A stretch of 64,000 nucleotides of DNA from Enteractinococcus helveticum (GCF_001657475.1 NZ_LXEY01000019.1:124001-188000), one strand, 5' to 3'; shown: positions 42,267 through 51,294, numbered from the stretch's first letter. The notes: generated from the letters alone by a model not told the origin. Translations and numbers: made by a program.

Positions 42267-43936
42267 CCCACCAACACCCTGGCGCACCCGATGAACATCT
42301 CGACGACGTCGAACACAACTGGCGCCGCGTCCACCCGATCTCGCCGTTTATCCGGTCTTGGTCTGCGCTGCTGATCTTCGTGTATATCATCATGAACTTC
42401 TCGGTCCAGGAGCTCCAAGGTGTCATCGAGGCCTTCAGCCTGTCCGTGGTCCAGTCGCTGCTGATCCTGCTGGGCGTCGTCGTGGCCATTCTGGTTGTTG
42501 CAGCCGGCCTGTACGCGATTTCCTGGCGGTTCTACCAATTCCGGATCACCACCGACGCCGTCCAATTGCATTCCGGAGTCATTTTCCGCAGACGCCGCTA
42601 CATGCGCCTGGACCGGCTGCAAGCCGTAGACATCGTGCGCCCATTTTTCGCCCGAATCTTTGGGCTATCGAAATTGTCGCTGCATGCCGCCGATGGTGCC
42701 GAAACCACGCTGACCCTGGAATATCTGCGCGAAGCCGAGGCCGAAAACCTGCGCCACGAAATTCTCTACCTGGCCTCTGGCGCCCAAGACGACCCGCAAT
42801 TAGACCCCAGTCCCGACCCGGCTGAACCCAGCGCCGTCAACGTTCAGCCACCCGACTACCCCTACGCCGACTATCTGAGCCAGTACGTTGAGCACAATCC
42901 CCACGGTGTTGAAGAGCGCGTCGCCAACCCGCACACCGCGCGCACCGGGCAAGCCCCAGGGCAAGTAGACTCGCGCGAACTGCTGACCATCCCGTTTGGG
43001 CGGGTTATTGGTGCCGCACTGCTCACCGGGGCGGCCACCGGGGTGTGGACGGCGGTATTCGGCGGTGCTACCACCGGGTTTTTCATCTGGTTGGGTTCAC
43101 GCAACGATGCCGAACCAATGGCCATTCCACTGGGCGTGCTGATCCTCCTGATCTTCCTTGGGGTTACACTATTCACCACCGCAATCACCGCATTCAGCCA
43201 GGTCAACACCAACTTCAACTTCACCGCCAAAACTTCCAATTCGGGGGTGCGCGTCACCTCGGGCATGTTATCGACGTCGTCGCACACCATCCCGCCCGGA
43301 CGCATCCAGGCCATTCAAATCAGCCAGCCGCTGGTCTACCGTTACTTCGGCTGGTACCGCATCCACGTATCGGTCGCCGGCTACGGGCTCACCGACACCT
43401 CAACCACCGTGCTGCCCGTAGGTACCTTTGACGACGTGATCATCATGCTGTCCGTGCTCGCCCCAGACCCCGGGGTGGAATACGCCAATGACATGATCTA
43501 TACGGCGTTGAAATTTACCGCCGACGACGACGGCTTCACCCGCGTGCCCTCCCGCGCCCGCATGTGGCAGCCGATTGCCGGGCGTCGTCACGGCTACACC
43601 ACCACACCCACCTTGTTACTGATTCGGTTTGGCCGAGTGCGACGCAACCTGGCGATGATCCCGCACGAGCGACTCCAACAATCCTCGATGTATCAGACCC
43701 TGTCGGATAAGCTGTCGGGCACCGTTTCCGCCTGGTTTGTGACCCCACCCGGTCCGGTGCGCACGCACCTGCGCAATCAGGAACCCGCCGCACTGGTAGA
43801 CCTGTTCTTTGCGGAAGCCGAGATCGCAGCCAACGCGCGCCGGATGAGCGATAAGAACCAGTGGATGGCCCCAGACGAACTGGAAACCTTCGAAAAGGCC
43901 GCGGCAAAAGCTACCTCGGCACGGGAGGGCGCATGA
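42263..43936 (+). CDS. Large multi-PH-domain membrane protein (YdbT-like)
   Basis: About 557 residues with repeated bPH_2 domains: first Q-F-R-I-T-T-D-A-V-Q-L-H-S-G-V-I-F-R-R-R-R-Y-M-R-L-D-R-L-Q-A-V-D-I-V-R-P; a second T-N-F-N-F-T-A-K-T-S-N-S-G-V-R-V-T-S-G-M-L-S-T-S-S-H-T-I-P; and a third P-T-L-L-L-I-R-F-G-R-V-R-R. Two pairs of membrane helices separate them. This matches the B. subtilis YdbT layout. It is coupled on both sides by 4-nt overlaps to smaller PH proteins, so three proteins probably act as a complex. No biochemical activity is known. Confidence 0.88.
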   Translation: MTHQHPGAPDEHLDDVEHNWRRVHPISPFIRSWSALLIFVYIIMNFSVQELQGVIEAFSLSVVQSLLILLGVVVAILVVAAGLYAISWRFYQFRITTDAVQLHSGVIFRRRRYMRLDRLQAVDIVRPFFARIFGLSKLSLHAADGAETTLTLEYLREAEAENLRHEILYLASGAQDDPQLDPSPDPAEPSAVNVQPPDYPYADYLSQYVEHNPHGVEERVANPHTARTGQAPGQVDSRELLTIPFGRVIGAALLTGAATGVWTAVFGGATTGFFIWLGSRNDAEPMAIPLGVLILLIFLGVTLFTTAITAFSQVNTNFNFTAKTSNSGVRVTSGMLSTSSHTIPPGRIQAIQISQPLVYRYFGWYRIHVSVAGYGLTDTSTTVLPVGTFDDVIIMLSVLAPDPGVEYANDMIYTALKFTADDDGFTRVPSRARMWQPIAGRRHGYTTTPTLLLIRFGRVRRNLAMIPHERLQQSSMYQTLSDKLSGTVSAWFVTPPGPVRTHLRNQEPAALVDLFFAEAEIAANARRMSDKNQWMAPDELETFEKAAAKATSAREGA

Positions 43937-44430
43937 AAGCCTTCCCAACAGCTGTTCAATTTCGCCCGGTCAGCCCCCACCTGACCACCTACCGGCAGCT
44001 TGTGAACGTCATCAGTCTGGTCTGTTTCGTTGCACTATTTACGGTTGCCGCACTGATCTTTAATGCCCAGGTAGATCCGAATTTCTGGCACGGATTGTCC
44101 TTTATCCCCGCCGTCTGGACCCTGCTGTGGGACCTGGGGCTGATGATCGTCACCCCCTACCAGGTACGTATTCACGGCTGGGCCGAACAACCCGATGACT
44201 TGTTGATCCGCGCCGGCGCCGTCTTCCGTAAATACGAGGCCGTCCCGTACGGGCGGTTACAATTCGTGGAAGTCAGCCAGGGCCCCCTGCAGCGCAGATT
44301 CGATCTGGCCAATGTCACCATCACCACCGCCGGTTCCAACACCACCATCTACGGGGTGCCCACCCAACAGGCCACAAGGCTGCGCGATGATCTCACCCAA
44401 CGCGGCTACGCCCGCCTGGCCGGACTCTAA
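43933..44430 (+). CDS. Bacterial PH-domain membrane protein (YdbS-like), second copy
   Basis: Start ATG 43933 overlaps the previous stop in ATGA; longer frames are unlikely. Two helices (V-I-S-L-V-C-F-V-A-L-F-T-V-A-A and F-I-P-A-V-W-T-L-L-W-D-L-G-L-M-I) precede a PH domain with P-D-D-L-L-I-R-A-G-A-V-F-R-K-Y-E-A-V-P-Y-G-R-L-Q-F-V-E-V-S-Q-G-P-L-Q-R-R-F-D-L, a clear duplicate of the protein at 41751-42266. The shared R-L-R-D-D-L-T-Q-R-G-Y-x-R-L-A end confirms it. This small-large-small set suggests the two copies flank the large protein as partners. Confidence 0.85.
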   Translation: MKAFPTAVQFRPVSPHLTTYRQLVNVISLVCFVALFTVAALIFNAQVDPNFWHGLSFIPAVWTLLWDLGLMIVTPYQVRIHGWAEQPDDLLIRAGAVFRKYEAVPYGRLQFVEVSQGPLQRRFDLANVTITTAGSNTTIYGVPTQQATRLRDDLTQRGYARLAGL

Positions 44431-44454
44431 GACCCGTTTTGGAAAGGACCGCAC

Positions 44455-45363
44455 ATGAGCGTTGACGAACCCCTGACCACCGGTGCCATCGGCCGACCCA
44501 ACCGCTTAGGCATCGGCATTATCGGGGCCGGCCGCGTCGGCGCCGTCCTGGGGCTGGCCCTGCAACAAGCAGGCCACACGATTACCGCCGTTCACGCGGT
44601 GTCCGATGCCTCAGTTGCCCGCGCCGAAGCGCTGCTGCCCAATGCTCCCATCCTGGATATCCCCGATATTTTGCGCCGCTCCGAAGCCGTTATTTTTGCG
44701 GTGCCCGACGACGTCCTGGAAGAACTCGTCTCGGGGCTTGCTGCCGCCGGGCATATTCAAACCGGTCACCTGCTGGTGCACACCTCGGGGCGTTACGGCA
44801 CCCAGGTGATGCACTCGGTGCGCGAACACGGGGCCATCCCGGTGGCCATCCACCCGGCCATGACATTTACCGGCATGTCCCTGGACGTCGACCGGCTACA
44901 CAACACCGCATTTGGTATTACCGCCGATGCGGTGGTCGCGCCCATCGCCGAAGCCCTCGTGGTTGAAATGGGTGGCATCCCCGTAGCCATCCCGGAGACC
45001 GCCCGACCCGTATACCACGCCGCAATGGCACACGCCTCGAACCACCTGGTCACGCTGACCGCCCAGGCACAAGCCATGTTGACCGCAGCCGGTATTGACC
45101 AAGCCTCCAAATTGCTGGGCAACCTGATGTCGGCCAGCTTAGAAAATGCGTTGACCAACGGCGACCAAGCACTCACCGGGCCGGTTTCGCGCGGCGATAG
45201 TGGCACGGTGGCCAAACATCTCGAGTCGCTGAAGACCCTGGAAGATCCCGACCTTTATGAGACCTATCGAGCCATGGCACAAGCCACCGCCCGTCGGGCC
45301 CATAGCGCTGGATTTATCACTGCGGCGAAGCTCGAAGAACTGCTAGAACTTTTAGACGCCTAA
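44455..45363 (+). CDS. DUF2520/Rossmann-fold NAD(P)-binding protein
   Basis: Dehydrogenase-like protein of 302 residues. GGAAAGGA precedes the ATG. The N-terminal Rossmann fold has I-G-I-I-G-A-G-R-V-G-A-V-L-G (dinucleotide binding), then V-I-F-A-V-P-D-D-V-L. The C-terminal DUF2520 region has A-I-P-V-A-I-H-P-A-M-T-F, the His thought to be near the active site, and H-A-A-M-A-H-A-S-N-H-L-V-T-L, with a last helix bundle. Located directly before the lipoprotein and panC, as in many Actinobacteria. Because of that a link to pantothenate supply (for instance ketopantoate reduction, replacing PanE) is an attractive but unproven guess. Confidence 0.85.
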   Translation: MSVDEPLTTGAIGRPNRLGIGIIGAGRVGAVLGLALQQAGHTITAVHAVSDASVARAEALLPNAPILDIPDILRRSEAVIFAVPDDVLEELVSGLAAAGHIQTGHLLVHTSGRYGTQVMHSVREHGAIPVAIHPAMTFTGMSLDVDRLHNTAFGITADAVVAPIAEALVVEMGGIPVAIPETARPVYHAAMAHASNHLVTLTAQAQAMLTAAGIDQASKLLGNLMSASLENALTNGDQALTGPVSRGDSGTVAKHLESLKTLEDPDLYETYRAMAQATARRAHSAGFITAAKLEELLELLDA

Positions 45364-45374
45364 GGCAGGTTCGC

Positions 45375-45821
45375 ATGCCCCGAATCGCGATACTGCTGAT
45401 CGGTTTCGGCATGCTTGCACTCACCGCCTGCGGCACCGCCCATGACAAGCCCATCCCCGGTTTCCAAGGCATCATTCCCAATGCGACCTGGTCCGATGAT
45501 CGCTCCTGGGCGGCACGGATCGACGGGGATTACCAAATGCTGTTTATTACCACCACGGGCAGTTCCACCTGTCCCCACGTCATTGATTCGGTTCAGCACG
45601 ACGTCGAACAGAGCCTCCTGACCGTTGCCGCTCATCAACACAAACCCGCCGGTGGTCAATGCACCATGGACCTGCAGCCGCACACCTCGTTCGTCAAAAT
45701 CACCGAACCCGTGGCACCCGAAGCGCAAGTCACCATTGAATTGGAAGAATTCTACGGCACCATCACGCTGACGCCGGACACCTCCTCCCAAGAAGATGTC
45801 GGTGGCATCCATCAGCCGTAA
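45375..45821 (+). CDS. Small lipoprotein, unknown function
   Basis: 148 residues. The signal peptide ends in L-A-L-T-A-C-G, so the mature protein is a lipoprotein with lipidated Cys19. The rest is a compact soluble domain with a strand-rich pattern, a Cys pair (S-T-C-P-H and G-Q-C-T-M) that may form a disulfide, and W-S-D-D-R-S-W-A-A-R near the start. It lies 11 nt after the DUF2520 gene and 57 nt before panC. No recognised family. Confidence 0.7.
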   Translation: MPRIAILLIGFGMLALTACGTAHDKPIPGFQGIIPNATWSDDRSWAARIDGDYQMLFITTTGSSTCPHVIDSVQHDVEQSLLTVAAHQHKPAGGQCTMDLQPHTSFVKITEPVAPEAQVTIELEEFYGTITLTPDTSSQEDVGGIHQP

Positions 45822-45864
45822 TGTCGGGTGTCGACCTGTGGGCAGTCAGGCTGCCGCTTCGGGC

Positions 45865-45870
45865 TAGACT
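45865..45870 (+). promoter_or_regulatory. -10 box for a leaderless panC transcript
   Basis: TAGACT seven bases before GTG 45878. It directs a second, internal promoter inside the operon. An ATG at 45871 is immediately followed by a stop (ATGTGA), so it is not the start. Confidence 0.5.
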
Positions 45871-45877
45871 ATGTGAC

Positions 45878-46792
45878 GTGACCGACCAACAAGCCCTCTT
45901 GGCAACCACAACCACTGATGTCAAAACCCTGATTGCTGACAAAGTCGCCGAACTGGTCGCTGCCGGTAATCCGAGCCCGAGGGTCGGTTTAGTCCCGACC
46001 ATGGGCGCATTACATGATGGACACGGTGCGCTCTTTGAGCAGGCGCGAGCCGAAAACGACTTAGTCGTCGCCTCCATCTTTGTGAATCCACTGCAATTTG
46101 ATCAGCCCGAAGATTTCGAGCACTATCCGCGCACCCTTGAGGCCGATCTGGAACTGGTGACTCGTTATGGCGGCGATATCGTGTTTGCACCGGCCACCGA
46201 GCACATGTATCCCGGCTTTCCTAACGCCCCACAAATTCGCGTCTCCGCGGGGGAGATGGGCCGAGTCTTTGAAGGTGCCTCCCGACCCGGACACTTCGAC
46301 GGAGTCTGTACGGTGGTCGCAAAGCTCTGGAATATCCTGATGCCACCGGCCCCGGCTGCGTTCCGGAGCTATTTTGGTCAAAAAGATGCCCAACAGTTGG
46401 CCATCGTGACTCGTATGGCTCAAGATTTGAATATTGAAGTCGAAATCCGCCCGGTGTCACTGGTCCGGGCCCCAACCGGTCTGGCGCTGTCATCGCGCAA
46501 TGTCCGGTTGGACGATCACGGCATGGAAAAAGCCCTCGGGTTATCACAGGCCCTCCATTATCTTGCCGATCTGGCAACACGAGGTGAACGTTTAGATATT
46601 TCGGCTGCCAGAGACATCATTCGAGCCCAAGAAAACGTAGAATTAGACTATTTAGAAATCGTCGATCCGACCACCCTCCAGCCCCTTACTGCACAGCAAT
46701 TAGCAATGCCTTTAGAGCGAGAAGCACTTGCCTTGGTAGCGGCATGGGTTCCCCCGGTTCGACTCATCGACAATATGTTGTTAGCGCCATAG
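45878..46792 (+). CDS. panC: Pantothenate synthetase
   Basis: Ligates pantoate and beta-alanine with ATP. GTG 45878 is preferred over 45821, since the TAGACT box lies just before it. Motifs: V-P-T-M-G-A-L-H-D-G-H, the HIGH-like motif with D where E is usual; F-V-N-P-L-Q-F; F-x-G-V (G-H-F-D-G-V-C-T-V-V); F-G-Q-K-D-A-Q-Q; the R-x-x-x-L-A-L-S-S-R-N-V-R-L segment in place of KMSKS. The protein is about 304 residues, as usual. panB and panD are not adjacent. Confidence 0.95.
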   Translation: MTDQQALLATTTTDVKTLIADKVAELVAAGNPSPRVGLVPTMGALHDGHGALFEQARAENDLVVASIFVNPLQFDQPEDFEHYPRTLEADLELVTRYGGDIVFAPATEHMYPGFPNAPQIRVSAGEMGRVFEGASRPGHFDGVCTVVAKLWNILMPPAPAAFRSYFGQKDAQQLAIVTRMAQDLNIEVEIRPVSLVRAPTGLALSSRNVRLDDHGMEKALGLSQALHYLADLATRGERLDISAARDIIRAQENVELDYLEIVDPTTLQPLTAQQLAMPLEREALALVAAWVPPVRLIDNMLLAP

Positions 46793-46832
46793 GCTACCAA
46801 TTGGATACCGGCACGATCTTTGAAGGAGACGC

Positions 46833-48851
46833 GTGACAACCACAGCCCCAAAACCGACGCAGGATCTATATCGGCACGTGAACGGTGATTGGATGGAAAA
46901 CAACACCATTCCAGCTGATCGTGGCACCTACGGCGCCTTTATGGAGTTGCACGACCAGTCTGAAATCGCTGTTCATGACATTTTAGAATCAGCTGCCAAA
47001 GAGCTGTCCAAGAAGCAGCGCAAGCATTCATTTCAGGCTGCGCACTCAGATGAGGGCGCCAAGCTTCGCATCGGTGCGCTCTTTACCGCGATGATGGATG
47101 AAAAGACCATTGAGGCACTGGGTGTCACCCCGCTGTGGGAGACGCTGGATAAAATCTCTGAAGTTGAAACCCCCCAAGAGTTCTTGAAACTCACCGGCAA
47201 GCTGCAACGCAAAGGCATTGTGGGCGGTCCGGTCGGAGTCGGCGCGATGCCAGACGCAGGAAATCCGGATCGAGTGCTGTTACATCTGATCCAAAGCGGA
47301 CTAGGTTTGCCTGACGAGTCGTACTACCGCGAGGAAAAACACGCCCACGTCGTGGATGCCTACCGCACCTATGTTGAAAAGCTCTTTTTGCTCTCGGGAA
47401 TTGCCCCAACCGAAAAGCGTGCACGTAAGATGGCAAAACGTGTGCTCGACTTGGAAACCAAGATCGCCGAGCAGCACTGGGACATCGTCAAAGTCCGGGA
47501 TGCGGTCAAACGTTACAACCTGTTCACCCGTAAAAAGTTGCTCAAGAAATTCCCATCGGCCATTCACTGGCTCAAGGGCATGAAAATGGCACCGGGACAG
47601 AAACACGATAACCGTTCGGAAGAAATTGTCGTATGGCAGCCAGACTTCTTCACAGGATTCGAAGAACTCCTGCAATCGGAACCGACAAAATCCTGGCGCA
47701 CCTGGTTGAAGCTGCATTTGCTGTCTTCACACGCCCCTTATATGTCGAAAGACTTTGTCGAAGCTGATTTCGAATTCAATAAGGTCCTTACCGGAACCGA
47801 AGAATTACGCCCTCGCTGGAAGCGCGCGGTGGCTTTGGTGAACTCCACCCTGGGTGAAGACGTCGGTCGTCTCTATGTTGCCCAGCACTACACCGAATCT
47901 CACCGGGAACACATGGACGAACTGGTTGATGCTTTGCAGCAGGCCTACCATCAGTCCATTACTGAACTGCCTTGGATGAGCAAGAAGACCCGGAAGAAAG
48001 CACTCGAGAAACTTTCGAAGTTCAACCCGATGGTTGGTTATCCGGTCAAATGGCATGACTATTCAGATATCAAGATGAATGCCACTGACTTGATTAGCAC
48101 TTTGGACCGTATCTCCGAACATGAGTTTGAAGAAAACCTCTCCAAGATCGAGGATGGCCCAGATCCAGAAGAGTGGCACATGAGCCCTCAGACGGTTAAT
48201 GCCTACTACTCACCATTGGAAAACGCGATTGTCTTCCCGGCGGCCATTCTGCAGCCACCGTTTTTCTCGCCTGAGGCTACTCCGGCGCAGAATTTTGGTG
48301 GCATTGGTGCTGTCATCGGTCACGAAATTGGCCACGGTTTTGACGACCAAGGATCACAATACGACGGCGATGGTGCCTTGAATAACTGGTGGAGTGATGA
48401 AGACCGCGAAGCGTTTACGCAACGCACCCAGTCACTGATTGACCAGTACAAAGTCTTGGCACCCTCGGAAGCACCAGAGCACAGCGTCAATGGAGAACTC
48501 ACCCTTGGTGAGAACATTGGAGACCTTGGTGGCCTGGGCATCAGCCATAAAGCCCTGTATCTCTATCTGGAACAGAACCCAGAGGCCATCAAGGCTCAAG
48601 GGCTGGACCCCAAAGATCCCGAAGATCGCAAGACCATTGATCGACAGTTCTTTGAATCATGGGCATCCGTATGGCGTCAACTGATCCGTCCAGAAGCTGC
48701 TGTCACCCGAGTCTCGACCGACCCACACTCGCCCAATGAATTCCGGGCCAACCAGGTCGTCAAGAACCTCGATGCCTTCCACGAAGCCTACGCAACCGAA
48801 CCCGGTGATTCGATGTGGCTTGATCCAAAGGAACGCGTCACCATTTGGTAA
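46833..48851 (+). CDS. M13-family metallopeptidase (neprilysin/PepO type)
   Basis: Zinc endopeptidase of 672 residues. AAGGAG lies upstream of GTG 46833. The zinc site is V-I-G-H-E-I-G-H-G-F-D-D-Q-G (about residue 497) with the third ligand in G-E-N-I-G-D-L-G-G, and the substrate-binding N-A-Y-Y-S-P (usual N-A-Y-Y/F) before it. There is no signal peptide or membrane helix, so unlike its mammalian relatives it is cytosolic and acts like bacterial PepO on oligopeptides. The gene is monocistronic, closed by a hairpin at 48873. Peptide specificity unknown. Confidence 0.93.
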   Translation: MTTTAPKPTQDLYRHVNGDWMENNTIPADRGTYGAFMELHDQSEIAVHDILESAAKELSKKQRKHSFQAAHSDEGAKLRIGALFTAMMDEKTIEALGVTPLWETLDKISEVETPQEFLKLTGKLQRKGIVGGPVGVGAMPDAGNPDRVLLHLIQSGLGLPDESYYREEKHAHVVDAYRTYVEKLFLLSGIAPTEKRARKMAKRVLDLETKIAEQHWDIVKVRDAVKRYNLFTRKKLLKKFPSAIHWLKGMKMAPGQKHDNRSEEIVVWQPDFFTGFEELLQSEPTKSWRTWLKLHLLSSHAPYMSKDFVEADFEFNKVLTGTEELRPRWKRAVALVNSTLGEDVGRLYVAQHYTESHREHMDELVDALQQAYHQSITELPWMSKKTRKKALEKLSKFNPMVGYPVKWHDYSDIKMNATDLISTLDRISEHEFEENLSKIEDGPDPEEWHMSPQTVNAYYSPLENAIVFPAAILQPPFFSPEATPAQNFGGIGAVIGHEIGHGFDDQGSQYDGDGALNNWWSDEDREAFTQRTQSLIDQYKVLAPSEAPEHSVNGELTLGENIGDLGGLGISHKALYLYLEQNPEAIKAQGLDPKDPEDRKTIDRQFFESWASVWRQLIRPEAAVTRVSTDPHSPNEFRANQVVKNLDAFHEAYATEPGDSMWLDPKERVTIW

Positions 48852-48872
48852 TGCGCGTTGAGCATGATTGAT

Positions 48873-48912
48873 CTTGGGTCCGGTTCACCACGAACCGGCC
48901 CCAAGGCTTTCA
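48873..48912. terminator. Hairpin between pepO-like gene and frameshifted membrane gene
   Basis: CTTGGGTCCGGTTC / GAACCGGCCCCAAG pair over 14 bp with a 5-nt loop and one mismatch, followed by GCTTTC on the plus strand. It serves the M13 gene and could also end the minus-strand gene. Confidence 0.65.
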
Positions 48913-49289
48913 TACGACAGCTTCGGTATCGGCCTGCTGGGTTACCACATAGCTGTTGTGCACCAGTGCACCAACGGTGATGCCGACCACTAGGCTGATA
49001 GCCGCCAGGCCCATGACGCCATCCCATCCCAATCGACGCGTGGCACAATAATTCCGACCGGCACGATCAACAGCATCATCGTCGTCACAGCCCGGTGATT
49101 GACACTTGAGCCCCGTTGGTTGCGATGTAAAAGTATCCCAAACCCGACCATCGGCATGAGAAATATTGCCGCCCAGCCGATCTCTGCTGGTAATTCCAAT
49201 AAACCCATGGTCATCAGGGCGATCGCAAAAGTCACGCTGAGGCCCACCACTGGAAATATGGTCGAATTCCACACGGTCTGAACTGTCAT
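48910..49289 (-). pseudogene. Frameshifted small membrane protein gene
   Basis: Two frames on the minus strand together form one protein. The first starts at ATG 49289 (M-T-V-Q-T-V-W-N-S-T-I-F-P-V-V-G-L) and gives three membrane helices up to I-I-V-P-R. It then runs into a weak tail and a stop near 48990. The next frame carries R-R-L-G-W-D-G-V-M-G-L-A-A-I-S-L-V-V-G-I-T-V-G-A-L-V-H and ends at 48910, giving the missing fourth helix. A one-base loss near 49040-49055 explains the break. If restored the product would be about 126 residues with four helices. Frame one alone (99 residues) might still be made. Family not recognised; sequencing error is possible. Confidence 0.7.
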
Positions 49290-49412
49290 CGACCTCCTAT
49301 ATCAATCCTAAAGTTCTGCCATTGCCTTATCCCGACGTTTCCACCGTAGGCCAGGTGCAAGCATTGCGACATCACCGATTATGCGATTGTGGATAACTGA
49401 AGTGGCAGCATC

Positions 49413-50567
49413 TCAGAGTGTCTCATGGGCGGCAAGACTAAATTCTTCACGCCACAGAGCAGAAGCTCCATGGGTAGCCATTTCAGCGAGCATCTTGCCG
49501 TAGGAAGGCGCAAATTTGAAAGCATTGCCGTGCATGCCTGTGGCATAGAGTATTCGCGGATCGTCATTGGACCGGTCGAAGATTGGAAGCTGGTTGGAGG
49601 CAAAGCTGTCGTGGTGCGCTGAATGTCGCACGACAGCGCCAATGAGACCAGGAGCGCACTGGGTCACCATCTCTGCGACATATGCTAATTGTTCGGCAGT
49701 GTATTCCGCCGGTCGTTCATCGGGGGAGATGGTGGTGTTCCAGGGTTCTGGATAGATACCGATCTTCATGCTGTAGCCATCCAGGCTTGGTGCACCAAAC
49801 CAGTGGGTGACCGACCCGTCCGGTTCGACACGGTCGCGCATAAATACCGGGAACACTTCGGGCCGGAATTGATCAATGTGCTGGGGCATGGACCAGGTCA
49901 GTCCAATGCGGCGAGCTTCCACATACGACGCCAACTGCGGCAGTAGCTGGGTGGTCCACGACCCGGCAGCGACGATCACTTGTCCGGCAGTCAACGTGCC
50001 AGCGCTGGTTTCTACTGCTACGCCGTCGGCATGCGAGTTCAAACCGGTCACTTGGGTATTGAAATATAACTGGGCACCGTTGGCTTCGGCCGCCATCTGG
50101 GCTGCGCTAACGGCGACTTCTGGACGCAGCACCCCACCTCGAGTGTCGAGGATCCCGACGTCGTTGGGGTCGGGGGCCAACTGTGGGAAACCCGCATGCA
50201 ATTCATCAGCGGTGAGCATTTTATGCGGCAGGTCGTAGCGCTCGACGACGTCGCGGGTGACGCGCATGGCTTCGAAACCGGCCGGGCCGATGCTCAGCGC
50301 ACCGCACTGATGCAGGATGGACCTGCCCGAGGTGTCTTCCAGCGCTCGCCATAAGCCAAGTGAGGCGTAGGCGTGGTCATTGAATACCGGGCCTTCTTTG
50401 ACCGCGGTCCGGAACAGTCGCGACTCACCGGCGTAGGAGGCTCGCAGATTCACCCGGGGGTGGGCATCAAGTCCAATGACCTTCAGGCCAGACTGTTGGC
50501 TGAGTTGCCACAGCGTCATTGATCCAACCGAGCCCGCTCCGACAACGAGCACATCGGCATGTTCCAC
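49413..50567 (-). CDS. FAD-dependent N-methyl amino acid oxidase (SolA/MSOX-like)
   Basis: Flavoprotein oxidase of the sarcosine oxidase/N-methyltryptophan oxidase family. GTG 50567 has AGAGG upstream. FAD-binding A-D-V-L-V-V-G-A-G-S-V-G-S-M-T opens the protein; S-Y-A-G-E-S-R-L-F-R (usual S-S-x-G-x-x-R) follows, and Y-A-T-G-M-H-G-N-A-F-K-F-A-P closes the fold (usual G-F-S-G-H-G-F-K-F). The Cys that covalently carries FAD in MSOX and SolA is not present in the corresponding stretch (G-A-V-V-R-H-S-A-H), so FAD should be non-covalent. About 384 residues. Substrate uncertain. Confidence 0.83.
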   Translation of the reverse strand: MEHADVLVVGAGSVGSMTLWQLSQQSGLKVIGLDAHPRVNLRASYAGESRLFRTAVKEGPVFNDHAYASLGLWRALEDTSGRSILHQCGALSIGPAGFEAMRVTRDVVERYDLPHKMLTADELHAGFPQLAPDPNDVGILDTRGGVLRPEVAVSAAQMAAEANGAQLYFNTQVTGLNSHADGVAVETSAGTLTAGQVIVAAGSWTTQLLPQLASYVEARRIGLTWSMPQHIDQFRPEVFPVFMRDRVEPDGSVTHWFGAPSLDGYSMKIGIYPEPWNTTISPDERPAEYTAEQLAYVAEMVTQCAPGLIGAVVRHSAHHDSFASNQLPIFDRSNDDPRILYATGMHGNAFKFAPSYGKMLAEMATHGASALWREEFSLAAHETL

Positions 50568-50751
50568 AGCGATACCTCTTTGCTTTTGAAAATCCTTTGG
50601 ACCAGCAACCATAGGGCGGGGCCTGAGTTCAGGTTATCCAGGAGATCGCCAGCATCGGGACAGGCGAACCGTGTTTTCCCCAAGAGCTATCTCGAGGCGG
50701 AATTGTGACTGAACTGTAGACGTCGTGGATGCTGCGTGCAATGATGCAACC

Positions 50752-51294
50752 ATGAGCTTTGATCCATATCAACGGTTACCAAAACTGCACGACATGACCC
50801 TGACGAGTGAGGACTTCACCGACGGCGGCCGGTTGCCGCCCCGGTCGGTCATGGAAGAACTCGGCGGCAAAGATGAGCTGCCCCAGCTGAGCTGGTCCAA
50901 TGTTCCCGAGGGGACCAAGACCTTTGCCCTGACCTGCCTGGATCCAGATGCTCCCACAGGTTCGGGGTTCTGGCATATGTCCGCGTTCAACATCCCCGCC
51001 TCGGTGACCTCGATTCCCGGTGGAGCGGTCCGCTGGGACACCATTGACTGGGAGGCCTTTGGGGTTACTGGTGAGGGGCAGGGCCCGATTTTTGTGGGCA
51101 ACTCGCGCAACGTGGCAGGTTTTACCGGTTCCCGTCCGCCGGTTGGACACGGTGATCACCGGTACATGTTCGTCGTCCACGCTCTGGACACTGAGTTAGC
51201 GCTGGGACCCGATGCCACACCAGAACAGGTGGGCATGAACCTGTTTAATCATGCGATCGGACGGGGCCGTATCACCGGCATCTTTGGACGCTAG
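50752..51294 (+). CDS. PEBP-family (YbhB/YbcL) Raf-kinase-inhibitor-like protein
   Basis: Phosphatidylethanolamine-binding-protein fold. The ligand-site motif D-P-D-A-P (C-L-D-P-D-A-P-T-G-S-G-F-W-H) is intact, with P-Q-L-S-W before it, P-P-V-G-H-G-D-H-R-Y-M-F and V-H-A-L-D afterwards. Length 180 is typical. Start ATG 50752 rather than 50725 fits relatives; ribosome binding site is weak. It has no signal peptide. The solA-like gene is divergent, 184 nt away, and the amidotransferase follows 41 nt later. Function in bacteria is not defined. Confidence 0.9.
   Translation: MSFDPYQRLPKLHDMTLTSEDFTDGGRLPPRSVMEELGGKDELPQLSWSNVPEGTKTFALTCLDPDAPTGSGFWHMSAFNIPASVTSIPGGAVRWDTIDWEAFGVTGEGQGPIFVGNSRNVAGFTGSRPPVGHGDHRYMFVVHALDTELALGPDATPEQVGMNLFNHAIGRGRITGIFGR

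Noticed and set aside
49290-49412. Search for a small gene or RNA between the frameshifted gene and the oxidase
   Set aside because: Only 123 nt with no start signal, hairpin or conserved motif visible.
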